From assembly GCF_038002225.1 (NCBI RefSeq), contig NZ_JBBOCA010000001.1, positions 620,001-684,000 on the forward strand: a stretch of 64,000 nucleotides of DNA, read 5' to 3'. Shown piece by piece: positions 22,906 through 31,909 of this stretch. Position 1 is the stretch's first letter; the number at the start of each line of letters is the position of its first letter. Below the pieces are notes generated by a model. It searched no databases. It was not told the origin of the DNA and saw nothing but the letters and a program-made list of their open reading frames with translations. The position numbers were made by a program, and so were the translations under genes. Source of the stretch: Paenibacillus sp. FSL R7-0204. Its GTDB lineage: Bacteria; Bacillota; Bacilli; Paenibacillales; Paenibacillaceae.

Positions 22906-24273
22906 GTGCAGAGTCTGGGCAAAGAAAGTGAGCTGGCGGTTAAGAAGGACCAGCGGTATTTGTGGCATAATATGACCCCTTACAGTGAGCAGCATCCGCC
23001 GATGATTGCAGCTTCCGCAAGCGGCTCATGGGTTACCGATATCGACGGCAACAAATTCCTGGACGGCATGTCCGGCCTGTGGTGTGTGAATGTGGGGTAC
23101 GGGCGCAAGGAGCTGGCGGAGGCGGCGTATAATCAACTGCTGAGCCTGCCGTATTTCCCGCTGACGCAGAGCCATATGCCGGCCATCGCGCTGGCTGAGA
23201 AGCTGAATGAATGGCTGGAGGATGAGTATGTCATCTTCTTCTCCAACAGCGGGTCGGAAGCGAACGAAGCAGCCTTCAAAATCGCCCGCCAGTACCAGCA
23301 GCAGACCGGCCAGCCGGACCGCCATAAATTCATTGCCCGCTACCGGGGCTATCACGGAAGCTCGCTTGGCGCCCTGGCGGCGACCGGGCAGGCGCAGCGC
23401 AAGTACAAGTACGAGCCGCTGGGCGGCGGGTTCCTGCATGTGGCGCCGCCGGATAGCTACCGCCGTCCGCCCGGCATGACCGAAGAGGCCTTCAACCTCC
23501 AGTGTGCGCAGGCGATTGAGGATATGATCGTCTGGGAAGGTGTAGCCTCTGTAGCGGCGGTGATTATGGAGCCGGTCATTACCGGCGGGGGCGTGATCGT
23601 CCCGCATCAGGTCTATATGGACCGGGTGCAGGAGATCTGCCGTACCCATGGCGTATTGCTGATTATCGACGAGGTGATCTGCGGCTTCGGGCGGTCCGGC
23701 CGCAAGTTCGGTCACCACAATTTCGGAATCAAGCCCGATATTGTCACGATGGCGAAGGGGCTGACGAGCGGCTATCTGCCGTTATCCGCTACCGCTGTGC
23801 GCAAGGAGATCTATGAGGCCTTCAAGGATAACAGTGATGACTACGGGCACTTCCGTCATGTGAACACCTTCGGCGGTAATCCGGCTGCCTGTGCACTGGC
23901 CTTGCGCAACCTGGAGATTCTGGAGCAGGAGCAGCTTGTGGAGCGCGCCGGAATTCTGGGACGTATGCTGGCGGACGGGTTCGCCGGGCTGCTTGGGCAT
24001 AAGCTGGTTGGCGATATCCGCAGCTTCGGGCTGGTCGTTGGGATTGAGCTGGTGGCGGATAAATCCACCAAACAGCCCGCCGAGCTAAGCATCGTCAAGG
24101 GGATTATAGCCGACTGCAAAGCCAAGGGGCTGATCATCGGCAAGAACGGCGATACGGTGGCTGGCTTCAATAATGTGCTCACCTTCGCTCCGCCGTTATC
24201 CTCGACGGATGAGGATGTGCAGTTCATCATCGATACCTTCACAGCTGTGCTGAACGGGAGCTGGGCAGAGTGA
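22906..24273 (+). CDS. PLP-dependent omega-aminotransferase (beta-alanine:pyruvate type)
   Basis: A 455-residue class III aminotransferase. The PLP lysine is K284 in MAKGLTSGYLPLS; IIDEVICGFGRSG carries the cofactor-binding Asp; SGSEANEAAFKIAR binds the phosphate. This subgroup moves the amino group of omega-amino acids to pyruvate. With mmsA upstream and pyrimidine genes downstream, beta-alanine or beta-aminoisobutyrate is the likely donor; such an aminotransferase is known in the Bacillus reductive pyrimidine pathway. GTG start at 22906 with GGGAGGAG upstream. Its 3' end overlaps the convergent regulator gene by 35 bases. Confidence 0.9.
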   Translation: MQSLGKESELAVKKDQRYLWHNMTPYSEQHPPMIAASASGSWVTDIDGNKFLDGMSGLWCVNVGYGRKELAEAAYNQLLSLPYFPLTQSHMPAIALAEKLNEWLEDEYVIFFSNSGSEANEAAFKIARQYQQQTGQPDRHKFIARYRGYHGSSLGALAATGQAQRKYKYEPLGGGFLHVAPPDSYRRPPGMTEEAFNLQCAQAIEDMIVWEGVASVAAVIMEPVITGGGVIVPHQVYMDRVQEICRTHGVLLIIDEVICGFGRSGRKFGHHNFGIKPDIVTMAKGLTSGYLPLSATAVRKEIYEAFKDNSDDYGHFRHVNTFGGNPAACALALRNLEILEQEQLVERAGILGRMLADGFAGLLGHKLVGDIRSFGLVVGIELVADKSTKQPAELSIVKGIIADCKAKGLIIGKNGDTVAGFNNVLTFAPPLSSTDEDVQFIIDTFTAVLNGSWAE

Positions 24274-25927
24274 ATTTCTCCGGGTACAGGAACTGGTAGG
24301 CGCGCAGAGCGACCTGAATGGAGATCCGGTTCTCCGGGAGCATGAAGTCCTCTCCGAGCAGCTCGGTGATTTTGTCCAGCCGGTAGTAGAGGGATTGCCG
24401 GACGATGAAGAGGCTGCGGGCGGCGATCTGCTTCGACCCGTCATGATCGAGGTAGACGCGCAGCGTCAGCAGCAGCTCGCTGCCTTTTGCCTCATCGTGG
24501 TCAATCAGCGGGCCGATATAGCTGCGGATGAAATTCTCCAGAGTCTTGCCGTCATTCAGGCTCAGCAGCAGCTGGAAGACGCCTAACTCCTCATACATGA
24601 GGACCGGCTTCTGGTAACAGGAATAGAGGGACAGCGCTTGTACGGCTTCCTGGTAACCGGCATGAGCATGCTTCAGGCCCCGGTGGGACTTGCTGACTCC
24701 GATGACGAGCTGCAGGTCCTTCAGCTTCTCATCCGCACGGATATGCTGCAGGGAATCAAGCGCCTGCTGCAGGCGCAGCTTGCCGGGCAGCTTGGACTGG
24801 ATATCCAGCGCAATGACGGTCAGCCGGTTGTTCTTCAAGGTGATCAGCGGCCGGAGGGAGTGCTTCTCGAAGATGGAGCGCAGGATGAGCGAGAGATGGA
24901 AGGTGATGGATTCCCAGTCATTCTCCGAGCTGTTCCATTTGACATCCCGGGGATTCTCGATCTCGATCAGGCAGACCCGGTAGGGCAGCTCATTGACCAG
25001 GTTGAAGTCCGGGCCGACCAGTGCCTTGAGCCGGTTGTCGTCCTGAGTGCGTCCCCCTACCAGCTCATCCACCCACAGATTCTCCGAGAACAGCTTCCGT
25101 TCTTCCATGTACCGCGTGCGCAGCAGCTCCTGTGCGATGGATAAGGAGGCCGAATCGAGCAGCAGGCAGTCGAATTCCTGCGGCTTGTGATTACAGACCA
25201 TCAGGATATAGGCCCAGGTCTGGTCCAAGGCTCCTACGGGCTTCACGGCGATGGTCTTGTGGCCGTATTCCCGGATATAGGGGGCGGCCTCCGGCGCTGC
25301 TCCCTCCATCTCTTCGCTGAAGGTCTCGAAGAAGCCAAGCAGCGGACGCTGCTCCTCGGGCGCAAGGGCCGGGAAGAAGAGAGGTTTGCCTTGCAGCTGC
25401 ATATAGAGAATCTGTGTGCGGGTGCTTTTACATAACAATTGCAGGACCTTAAGGGTTCCCTGGGAGGTTAGGGTCAGCCGGTGGAATTCGCGGGAGATAC
25501 TCTCCAGCTCTTGCAGCATCCGGTGGTGGCGGTTGATGATGAGGGAATGCAGATCGAGTGTAATGTCGACGAACCGTACAGTGCGGGTGAACTGGATCAG
25601 CGGAAAATCATGCAGGTTCGAAAGGGCGATCATCTCCTGCGGAATGGCACTGAAGTAGGCTCCCAGCTCGATGCATAGGCAGGCGGCGTTCTTATCAATC
25701 AGATTCTGCATGAAAGACAGGGCGGCGTCCAGATCCGTGCTTGCGCTCATTCCGGTGGTCAGAATCATCTCTTCCCCATGAATCAGACTCTCCAGGCTCG
25801 CACTCTCCAGCACATGCACCCAGCGGATGGCCCGGTTCAGGCCGTTTCTTCCCCCGATCAGCTCAGCTTCAGCGAACAGCGGCCGCTTCAGCGCGTCGCG
25901 GATCGTAAATACAAGTTCCCAGTCCAT
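24239..25927 (-). CDS. PucR-family transcriptional regulator
   Basis: A 562-residue regulator. An N-terminal PucR sensory domain (about 1-125; TIRDALKRPLFAEAELIGG) is followed by a long middle region with a GGDEF-like fold (about 270-420) and a C-terminal PucR helix-turn-helix (about 480-555; ARSLFIVRQSLYYRLDKITELLG). PucR in Bacillus subtilis controls purine catabolism in response to pathway intermediates; here the neighbours are pyrimidine genes. I choose the ATG at 25927, preceded by AGGGGG; the frame is open 15 bases further. It is divergent from preT, with the TTAGACA palindrome 64 bases upstream of its own start, suggesting autoregulation. Confidence 0.88.
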   Translation of the reverse strand: MDWELVFTIRDALKRPLFAEAELIGGRNGLNRAIRWVHVLESASLESLIHGEEMILTTGMSASTDLDAALSFMQNLIDKNAACLCIELGAYFSAIPQEMIALSNLHDFPLIQFTRTVRFVDITLDLHSLIINRHHRMLQELESISREFHRLTLTSQGTLKVLQLLCKSTRTQILYMQLQGKPLFFPALAPEEQRPLLGFFETFSEEMEGAAPEAAPYIREYGHKTIAVKPVGALDQTWAYILMVCNHKPQEFDCLLLDSASLSIAQELLRTRYMEERKLFSENLWVDELVGGRTQDDNRLKALVGPDFNLVNELPYRVCLIEIENPRDVKWNSSENDWESITFHLSLILRSIFEKHSLRPLITLKNNRLTVIALDIQSKLPGKLRLQQALDSLQHIRADEKLKDLQLVIGVSKSHRGLKHAHAGYQEAVQALSLYSCYQKPVLMYEELGVFQLLLSLNDGKTLENFIRSYIGPLIDHDEAKGSELLLTLRVYLDHDGSKQIAARSLFIVRQSLYYRLDKITELLGEDFMLPENRISIQVALRAYQFLYPEKFTLPSSRSAQL

Positions 25928-25990
25928 AAGCTTCCCCCTCATTCACTTCGTTCTCAGGCTATTCTTACACGTAAAAAATAGACATTTGAA

Positions 25991-26009
25991 ATTAGACAAT
26001 CTGTCTAAT
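25991..26009. promoter_or_regulatory. Palindrome ATTAGACA-ATC-TGTCTAAT in the pucR/preT spacer
   Basis: A perfect 8-bp inverted repeat with a 3-base centre in the 303-base divergent region. Its half-site recurs upstream of the ABC operon at 17484-17532. It is a candidate binding site for the PucR-family regulator. Confidence 0.55.
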
Positions 26010-26163
26010 GTAACGAAAAAACGGATTGACTATAGTTTAAATATAATATGTCAGGAAACTTAACTTAAGTCAGAGTGTGATTAGCGAATTTATCGGCTTG
26101 AAGTTTATTTTACTACAATAATTCTTACAAGTATGCAAAACATTAAGGCAATCATCGTAATAA

Positions 26164-26180
26164 TGTTATATTATATAACA
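26164..26180. promoter_or_regulatory. Perfect GlnR/TnrA box upstream of preT
   Basis: TGTTATATTATATAACA fits the full consensus TGTNANAWWWTNTNACA at every position. It is centred 59 bases before the ATG of preT and overlaps -10-like AT-rich sequence. It suggests that nitrogen supply controls the pyrimidine catabolic operon. Confidence 0.75.
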
Positions 26181-26230
26181 TAAATCGAAGCGAGAGTGGA
26201 AGCTACTCTGGCCAGAAGGAGGGGTACCCG

Positions 26231-27622
26231 ATGGAGCAATCTTCACCGTTTACCACATTGACACCTGAGCTGTTCATGCGTAATTTTGCCGAGGCAGAGC
26301 CGGGGCTTACCCGCAAGGGGGCCACCGAGGAATCCAACCGCTGTCTGTACTGTTATGATGCGCCGTGTATCAAGGCCTGTCCGACCAGCATTAATATCCC
26401 TTCCTTCATTAAAAGAATCGCAACGGACAATCTCAGAGGATCGGCGCAGACCATCATGGATGCCAATCCGGTCGGCGCAAGCTGCGCACGGGTATGTCCT
26501 ACGGAGGAGCTGTGCGAGGGAGCCTGTGTGTTAAACGGTACTTCTGCGCCGATTGAGATTGGCCTGCTGCAGCGTTACGCCACGGATTGGGCGATCCGCA
26601 GCGGGCTCCAGCTCTTCCGGGCAGGTGAGCCTAACGGCAAAAAAGTAGCGGTGATCGGCGGCGGACCGGCAGGTCTGTCAGCGGCCAGAGAGCTGGCGCG
26701 CGAAGGCTTCCAGGTGGTGATCTATGAGGCGAAGCCGCTGGCCGGCGGCCTGGATACCCACGGGATTGTCTCCTTCCGGCTGCCGCAGGACATCTCGCTC
26801 TGGGAAGTGGAGCAGGTGGAGAGACTGGGCGTAGAGATCCGCACAGGAATGAAGGTGGGAGTGGATATTTCCATAGAAGAGCTTAAGGCCGGATATGATG
26901 CGATTGTGCTGGCGGCCGGAATGGGTTATGTGCCTCCGCTGGAGATTGAAGGCGAGAAGCTGTCCGGTGTCTATGATGCAATCGAGCTGGTGGAGACCAC
27001 CAAGACCGGGATTCCTGCCCTGGAGCTGATGGGACGGCGTGTTGCTGTCATTGGTGCAGGCAATACGGCCATTGATGCGGCCACCTGCTCGGTGCGGCTC
27101 GGCGCGGTGAACGTGAAGATGATCTACCGCCGGACGCGCGGGGAGATGACGGCTTATGATTTCGAATATGAATTCGCGAAGCAGGAGGGTGTGGAGTTCA
27201 ACTGGCTGACCCTGCCGAAGCGGATTGTCGGGGATGGAGAGGGGAATGTTGCGGCGCTGGAATGTGTGCGGATGGAGCTGACTGGTGAGGCCGGGCCGGA
27301 TGGACGCCCCTCTCCCGTGCCGGTGGCGGGCTCGGAATTCTTGCTCCCGGTGGATGCCGTAGTGGTGGCTATCGGCCAGAAACGGCGGATTGACCTCATT
27401 GAGGCGCTGGGGCTTAAGCATAAGCGGGGCGTAGTGGAGATTGATCCCGCGACCGGCCGTACCTCTGATCCACAGATTTATGCGGCCGGCGATATTGTTT
27501 TTGGCGCAGGGACGGGGGAGGCCATGGTGGTCTCTGCCGCGCAGCAGGGCAAGGATGCTGCCTATGCGATTGTGAAGCAGTGGTCAGGCCGTCAGGACGG
27601 CGTAATCGGCTCTGCCGTATAA
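26231..27622 (+). CDS. preT: Dihydropyrimidine dehydrogenase NAD-binding subunit PreT
   Basis: A 463-residue iron-sulfur flavoprotein homologous to the small subunit of glutamate synthase. The N-terminal cysteine clusters CLYCYDAPCIKACP and CARVCPTEELCEGAC bind Fe-S centres. VAVIGGGPAGLSAARELA (about 140) binds FAD, and VAVIGAGNTAIDAA (about 275) binds NAD(P)H. It feeds electrons to PreA, reducing uracil and thymine to their 5,6-dihydro forms. AGGAGGGG lies before the ATG. It is the first gene of the preT-preA-hydA operon, downstream of a perfect GlnR/TnrA box. Confidence 0.92.
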   Translation: MEQSSPFTTLTPELFMRNFAEAEPGLTRKGATEESNRCLYCYDAPCIKACPTSINIPSFIKRIATDNLRGSAQTIMDANPVGASCARVCPTEELCEGACVLNGTSAPIEIGLLQRYATDWAIRSGLQLFRAGEPNGKKVAVIGGGPAGLSAARELAREGFQVVIYEAKPLAGGLDTHGIVSFRLPQDISLWEVEQVERLGVEIRTGMKVGVDISIEELKAGYDAIVLAAGMGYVPPLEIEGEKLSGVYDAIELVETTKTGIPALELMGRRVAVIGAGNTAIDAATCSVRLGAVNVKMIYRRTRGEMTAYDFEYEFAKQEGVEFNWLTLPKRIVGDGEGNVAALECVRMELTGEAGPDGRPSPVPVAGSEFLLPVDAVVVAIGQKRRIDLIEALGLKHKRGVVEIDPATGRTSDPQIYAAGDIVFGAGTGEAMVVSAAQQGKDAAYAIVKQWSGRQDGVIGSAV

Positions 27623-27654
27623 CACGGATTTCATAGAAGGGGGAGGGAATGGCA

Positions 27655-28944
27655 ATGGCAGATCTCAGCATTGATTTTGCAGGCATCAAGTCACCGAATC
27701 CGTTCTGGCTGGCCTCTGCGCCGCCTACCAATACAGGCTATCAGGTGCAGCGCGCGTTCGAGGCAGGCTGGGGAGGCGCGGTGTGGAAGACGCTCGGGGA
27801 GCCGGTCATCAACACCTCGGCCCGGTTCGCCGCCGTTCATTTTGGCGGACAGCGTGTAGCGGGCTTCAATAACATTGAGCTGATTACCGACCGTCCGCTG
27901 GAGGTTAACTTGAAGGAAATCTATGAAACGAAGCGGAGATTCCCGCACCATACGATCATTGCTTCCCTGATGGTGGAGCCGAAGCGGGAGAAGTGGCATG
28001 AGATTGTGAAGCGCGTGGAGGCCATCGGCGTAGACGGGCTGGAGCTGAACTTCGGCTGTCCGCACGGCATGGCTGAACGCGGGATGGGTGCGGCTTCGGG
28101 CCAGCAGCCTGATCTGGTGCAGGCGCAGACCGCCTGGGTCAAGGAGGTGGCGACTACACCAGTCATTGTGAAGCTGACGCCGAACATCACCGACATTACC
28201 GTGGTGGCCCGGCATGCCGTCAAGGGCGGAGCGGATGCAATCAGCCTGATCAATACAATCAACAGTCTGGCCGGGGTGGACATCCACAGCTGGAATACGA
28301 TTCCGAATGTCGGCGGCCAGGGGGCGCACGGCGGTTATTGCGGCCCTGCCGTTAAGCCGATTGCCCTTAGCATGGTGGCGGAATGTGCCCGGGACCGTGA
28401 AGTCGGCGTGCCGATCTCCGGCATCGGCGGCATCTCCACCTGGCAGGATGTCGTCGAATTCATGCTGATGGGCTCAACAGGGATTCAGGTCTGCACAGCG
28501 GTTATGCATCATGGCTTCAGGATTGTGGAGGAGATGATCGACGGTCTGAACCATTACCTGGACGAGAAGGGACTGGCTTCGGTAACCGAGCTGATTGGCA
28601 AGTCGGTGCCCAAGTATTCCAACTGGGGCGATCTTGATCTTAACTATCAAGTCGTTGCGCGGATCAACGAGGAGAACTGCATCAACTGCAATAAATGCCA
28701 TATTGCCTGTGAAGACGCCTCTCATCAATGCATCGATATGCTGACGAATGCGGAGGGCAAGGCGATTCTGCAAGTGCGTGAGGAGGATTGTGTAGGCTGC
28801 AATCTGTGTTCGATTGTCTGCCCGGCAGACAGAGCCATTGATATGATTGCGCTGGACAATGGAGCGGCCCCGATGAGCTGGAATCAGCGCAGCCGGATCA
28901 TCAGCGGGGTCAACGGTGCTTATTCGGAAGCGGAGGCGGGTTAA
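27655..28944 (+). CDS. preA: Dihydropyrimidine dehydrogenase catalytic subunit PreA
   Basis: A 429-residue protein. The TIM-barrel FMN domain (about 1-330) resembles dihydroorotate dehydrogenase (SIDFAGIKSPNPFWLASAPP; LELNFGCPHG; NVGGQGAHGGYCGPAVKP). A C-terminal ferredoxin domain holds two 4Fe-4S motifs, CINCNKCHIACE and CVGCNLCSIVCP. It pairs with PreT for NAD(P)H-dependent pyrimidine reduction, the first step of reductive degradation. I choose the ATG at 27655, seven bases after GGGGGAGGG; the in-frame ATG at 27649 is only one base after that site. Confidence 0.93.
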   Translation: MADLSIDFAGIKSPNPFWLASAPPTNTGYQVQRAFEAGWGGAVWKTLGEPVINTSARFAAVHFGGQRVAGFNNIELITDRPLEVNLKEIYETKRRFPHHTIIASLMVEPKREKWHEIVKRVEAIGVDGLELNFGCPHGMAERGMGAASGQQPDLVQAQTAWVKEVATTPVIVKLTPNITDITVVARHAVKGGADAISLINTINSLAGVDIHSWNTIPNVGGQGAHGGYCGPAVKPIALSMVAECARDREVGVPISGIGGISTWQDVVEFMLMGSTGIQVCTAVMHHGFRIVEEMIDGLNHYLDEKGLASVTELIGKSVPKYSNWGDLDLNYQVVARINEENCINCNKCHIACEDASHQCIDMLTNAEGKAILQVREEDCVGCNLCSIVCPADRAIDMIALDNGAAPMSWNQRSRIISGVNGAYSEAEAG

Positions 28945-28945
28945 G

Positions 28946-30373
28946 ATGAAGAAGATCATCAAGCACGGAATGATCGTTACAGCGGCAGATACGTATACGG
29001 GGGATGTCCTGATTGAGGATGGAATCATCAGCGGCATCGGCCTGAATCTGGAAGCGCCGGGAGCGGAGATCATTGATGCTTCCGGCTGTTATGTCTTTCC
29101 GGGAGGGATTGATCCCCACACCCATCTGGATATGCCCTTCGGCGGTACGGTTACCGCCGATGACTTCGAGACCGGTACGATTGCCGCTGCTTACGGCGGA
29201 ACCACCACGGTCATCGACTTCTGCCTGACCACGAAGGGGCAGCCGCTTCAGCAGGCCGTAGATACCTGGCATCACAAATCGCAGGATAAAGCGGTCATCG
29301 ACTACAGCTTCCACCTGATGGTGTCAGAGCTGAATGACAAGGTGCTCAGCGAGCTGCCGCAGATTATCGAGCAGGAGGGCATCACCTCGCTGAAGGTGTT
29401 CATGGCCTACAAGAACACGTTCCAGGCGGACGACGGGGTGTTGTATAAGACGCTTCAGGCGGCGAAGCGCGAAGGGGCGCTGGTCATGGTGCATGCCGAG
29501 AACGGGGATGTCATTGAGTATCTGGTGGACCAGGCGCTTGCCGCAGGCAACACCGATCCGCTCTATCATGCGCTGACCCGCCCCCCTGAACTGGAGGGCG
29601 AGGCGACGGGCCGGGCGGCTTATTTGACCGGGCTGACGGATTCACAGCTCTATGTGGTGCATGTTACCTGCGCCGAGGCAGCCTGGAAGATTGCCGAAGC
29701 CCGCAAGAAAGGGCTGCGCGTCTACGGCGAGACCTGCCCGCAGTATCTGGTGCTCGATCAGTCGGCGCTGGCGAAGCCGGACTTCGAAGGCGCCAAGTAT
29801 GTCTGGTCTCCTCCGCTGCGCGAGCAGTGGAATCAGGAGGTCCTCTGGGATGCCCTCTGGAGCGGGACGCTGCAGACCATCGGCTCTGACCAGTGCTCGT
29901 TCAACTTCAAGGGGCAGAAGGAGCTGGGACGGGGAGATTTCTCGAAGATCCCGAACGGTGGACCCACCATCGAAGACCGGTTCAGTGTCCTCTACTCCGA
30001 AGGGGTGCAGAAGGGGCGGATCACGCTCAACAAATTCGTGGATATCATCGCCACCTCAAGCGCCAAGCTGTTCGGCCTGTTCCCGCAAAAGGGTACGATT
30101 GCCGTGGGCAGCGATGCCGATATCGTGATCTTCGATCCTGCAGTGGAACGGACACTGTCGGCAGAGACCCATCATATGAATGTGGACTACAATCCGTTCG
30201 AGGGGCTTATGGTCAAGGGCGAGCCGGTCTCTGTGCTTAGCAGGGGAGAGTTCGTGATCCGTGACAAGGTATTTGTCGGTGCCGCAGGACAGGGTAAATA
30301 CCTGCACCGCAAGCGCTTCGAGGCCGAGGCTCCCCATCCGGCCCAGACTGAAATCAGCGGAGGAGTGGTCTGA
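28946..30373 (+). CDS. hydA: Dihydropyrimidinase (D-hydantoinase)
   Basis: A 475-residue amidohydrolase that opens dihydrouracil or dihydrothymine to N-carbamoyl-beta-alanine or its methyl analogue. The binuclear metal site is complete: HTH in GGIDPHTHLDM (near 60), the carboxylated lysine in SLKVFMAYK (near 150), later His residues in MVHAENGD and VVHVTCAEA, and Asp in IGSDQCSFN (near 316). Length and motifs match bacterial hydantoinases. The ATG follows the preA stop by one base with GGAGGCGGG upstream, so it is translated as part of the preTA operon. Confidence 0.93.
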   Translation: MKKIIKHGMIVTAADTYTGDVLIEDGIISGIGLNLEAPGAEIIDASGCYVFPGGIDPHTHLDMPFGGTVTADDFETGTIAAAYGGTTTVIDFCLTTKGQPLQQAVDTWHHKSQDKAVIDYSFHLMVSELNDKVLSELPQIIEQEGITSLKVFMAYKNTFQADDGVLYKTLQAAKREGALVMVHAENGDVIEYLVDQALAAGNTDPLYHALTRPPELEGEATGRAAYLTGLTDSQLYVVHVTCAEAAWKIAEARKKGLRVYGETCPQYLVLDQSALAKPDFEGAKYVWSPPLREQWNQEVLWDALWSGTLQTIGSDQCSFNFKGQKELGRGDFSKIPNGGPTIEDRFSVLYSEGVQKGRITLNKFVDIIATSSAKLFGLFPQKGTIAVGSDADIVIFDPAVERTLSAETHHMNVDYNPFEGLMVKGEPVSVLSRGEFVIRDKVFVGAAGQGKYLHRKRFEAEAPHPAQTEISGGVV

Positions 30374-30374
30374 G

Positions 30375-30611
30375 ATGTCAGCATTTGCAGAGTTCGACCG
30401 GGAACGGCAGGAAATCGACAATCTCATCGGGCTGGGCTATACCATTGCCGGAATCTATGAAGATCTGGACGGTGCCAGGGTTACCTTCATCCGCAGTGAA
30501 CCGGCCGGCGGACCGGTGGAGCTGCTGCTGCTCACAGCGGACGCGCGCAAGCATGTGACGACCCTGCTTGTTGGCCGAACCCGACAGACTGCGGCTGAGA
30601 TTCATAGGTGA
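30375..30611 (+). CDS. Small protein of unknown function at the end of the pyrimidine operon
   Basis: A 78-residue soluble protein starting one base after the hydA stop with AGGAGTGG upstream, hence very likely translated. The sequence is acidic at the start (FAEFDRERQEIDNLIGLGYTI), with an alternating beta-like stretch ARVTFIRSE and VELLLLTADA and a basic tail. There are no cysteines, metal motifs or membrane segments. I do not recognise the family. Its position suggests a role linked to dihydropyrimidinase or regulation, but nothing in the sequence proves it. Confidence 0.7.
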   Translation: MSAFAEFDRERQEIDNLIGLGYTIAGIYEDLDGARVTFIRSEPAGGPVELLLLTADARKHVTTLLVGRTRQTAAEIHR

Positions 30612-30683
30612 ACCCGCATTACATTTATCAATCCTCCTTATATTCCTGACGAAGGATCGACATGATGGTCAGCGATTCAAATC

Positions 30684-30725
30684 CACCCTCCGTGTATACA
30701 TTCGCGGAGGGTGCCTTCCTTTTTG
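30684..30725 (+). terminator. Terminator of the preT-preA-hydA operon
   Basis: A 9-bp perfect stem (30684-30692 with 30705-30713) is followed by CCTTCCTTTTT. Confidence 0.8.
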
Positions 30726-30822
30726 AAACCGGACGCTTCATAAGTACAAGAATTATAGACGGCAGCCAATTATGTAAGGGATATGTATGTGGATGAAGCT
30801 GCCGCAGTTGCAGGGTACACTG

Positions 30823-31497
30823 CTACGTCAGACGGTTAACGGACTCCAGTGCAGAGAAGACGGAGACGGACGGAGATTGGGTAATTTCGATCCTTGCCGG
30901 GGCGTTCGCAGTGACATCGGGCGAGTAGAGATAGATGCTATTCGCGGCTTCAGAGGTGCGGATTCTGGTGAATTCATTGGCCAGGCTGATCGTTGCGGAG
31001 GAGGCAAGCGTAAGTTCTTTGACCCTCAGCTTGAACGTGACCAGCGTCTGATCTACTGCCGGAATCGCCTGCTGCCCGCTGCGCGCTTCAACCTGAATAT
31101 CAATGCCGCGCATATTTGTGTTCTTACCGAGATAGATACTGCCATCCACGGGACTCTGGAAATTGAACTGGAACAGGTCATCTACCTCACTTCCAGCCGT
31201 ATAATTTCCTTCCGCATAGACCGAATCCTGTGTATATTCAAGGTTATCAAATACCTGGCTGTCATATTGGATAATGAAGTTAAGATAGCTGTAGCCACGG
31301 TCATTTGGCGCGAAGTCTTTTAAATGCACCAGCACGGTAACTTCATCCCCCGGATTATAGGCCTCTTTGTCAGTGGTCACCTCAACAGACATCACAGGAG
31401 CGGTGTTATCCACTGCAGCCTCACGAATCATGGACATCATAAGCGGCAGTACCTTCATCCCTCTGATTGCACGCTTGAACCTATTCCTTTTATTCAT
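30823..31497 (-). CDS. Cohesin-like domain protein
   Basis: A protein of about 224 residues starting at the ATG at 31497 behind GGGGGA; the frame is open further upstream but there it is AT-rich with no ribosome binding site. After a basic, partly hydrophobic N-terminus (about 1-32), residues of about 35-195 resemble a cohesin-type beta sandwich: SVEVTTDKEAYNPGDEVTVL, then LNFIIQYDSQVF, then LVTFKLRVKE. Cohesin domains bind dockerins in extracellular complexes, but free-standing versions occur in Bacillota with unknown partners. The N-terminus is a poor signal peptide, so export is uncertain. No dockerin is visible in the window. Confidence 0.6.
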   Translation of the reverse strand: MNKRNRFKRAIRGMKVLPLMMSMIREAAVDNTAPVMSVEVTTDKEAYNPGDEVTVLVHLKDFAPNDRGYSYLNFIIQYDSQVFDNLEYTQDSVYAEGNYTAGSEVDDLFQFNFQSPVDGSIYLGKNTNMRGIDIQVEARSGQQAIPAVDQTLVTFKLRVKELTLASSATISLANEFTRIRTSEAANSIYLYSPDVTANAPARIEITQSPSVSVFSALESVNRLT

Positions 31498-31909
31498 GTT
31501 ACATCCCCCATTGCCATCATAATGATGCATCCCTATGCACGAATGATCTTGTATATGAACAATGGTAACAATTGTCACTGATAAAACACTGATAAACGTC
31601 GAAATGTGGCGTAAAATATCGAATATTTTTGTATTGTGAATACATATAAGTATAAAAAAAGTTATTTTTCTCTGTAGCATCATTCCTTTAGACAACTTTC
31701 TTATGAAAAACTGCAAGTATAATGTCGTATTTTACAATATATTGATATAGTTGTTTAAAAACTTTGTAAAATCTATATTTTAAAAAAAAGTTTGCAAGAT
31801 AGAAAAAATGGAATAGTATGGACTCTTTAATTACAAATATTTCTTTTTATGAGAGGATGATTTAATAAAAGGATTTTTATTAAAAAAATTAAATTATAAG
31901 GAGAAAAAA
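31498..31909. other. AT-rich non-coding spacer at the islet boundary
   Basis: About 410 bases with no gene. The base composition falls sharply (runs such as TTTTAAAAAAAAG near 31780), marking the left edge of an AT-rich islet that extends to about 35.1 kb. It contains the divergent promoters of the cohesin-like gene and the gene at 31910; no box is clear enough to call. Confidence 0.6.

Noticed and set aside
26026..26047. Sigma-A promoter TTGACT ... TATAAT in the pucR/preT spacer
   Set aside because: The spacer between the two hexamers is only 10 bases, far from 17.
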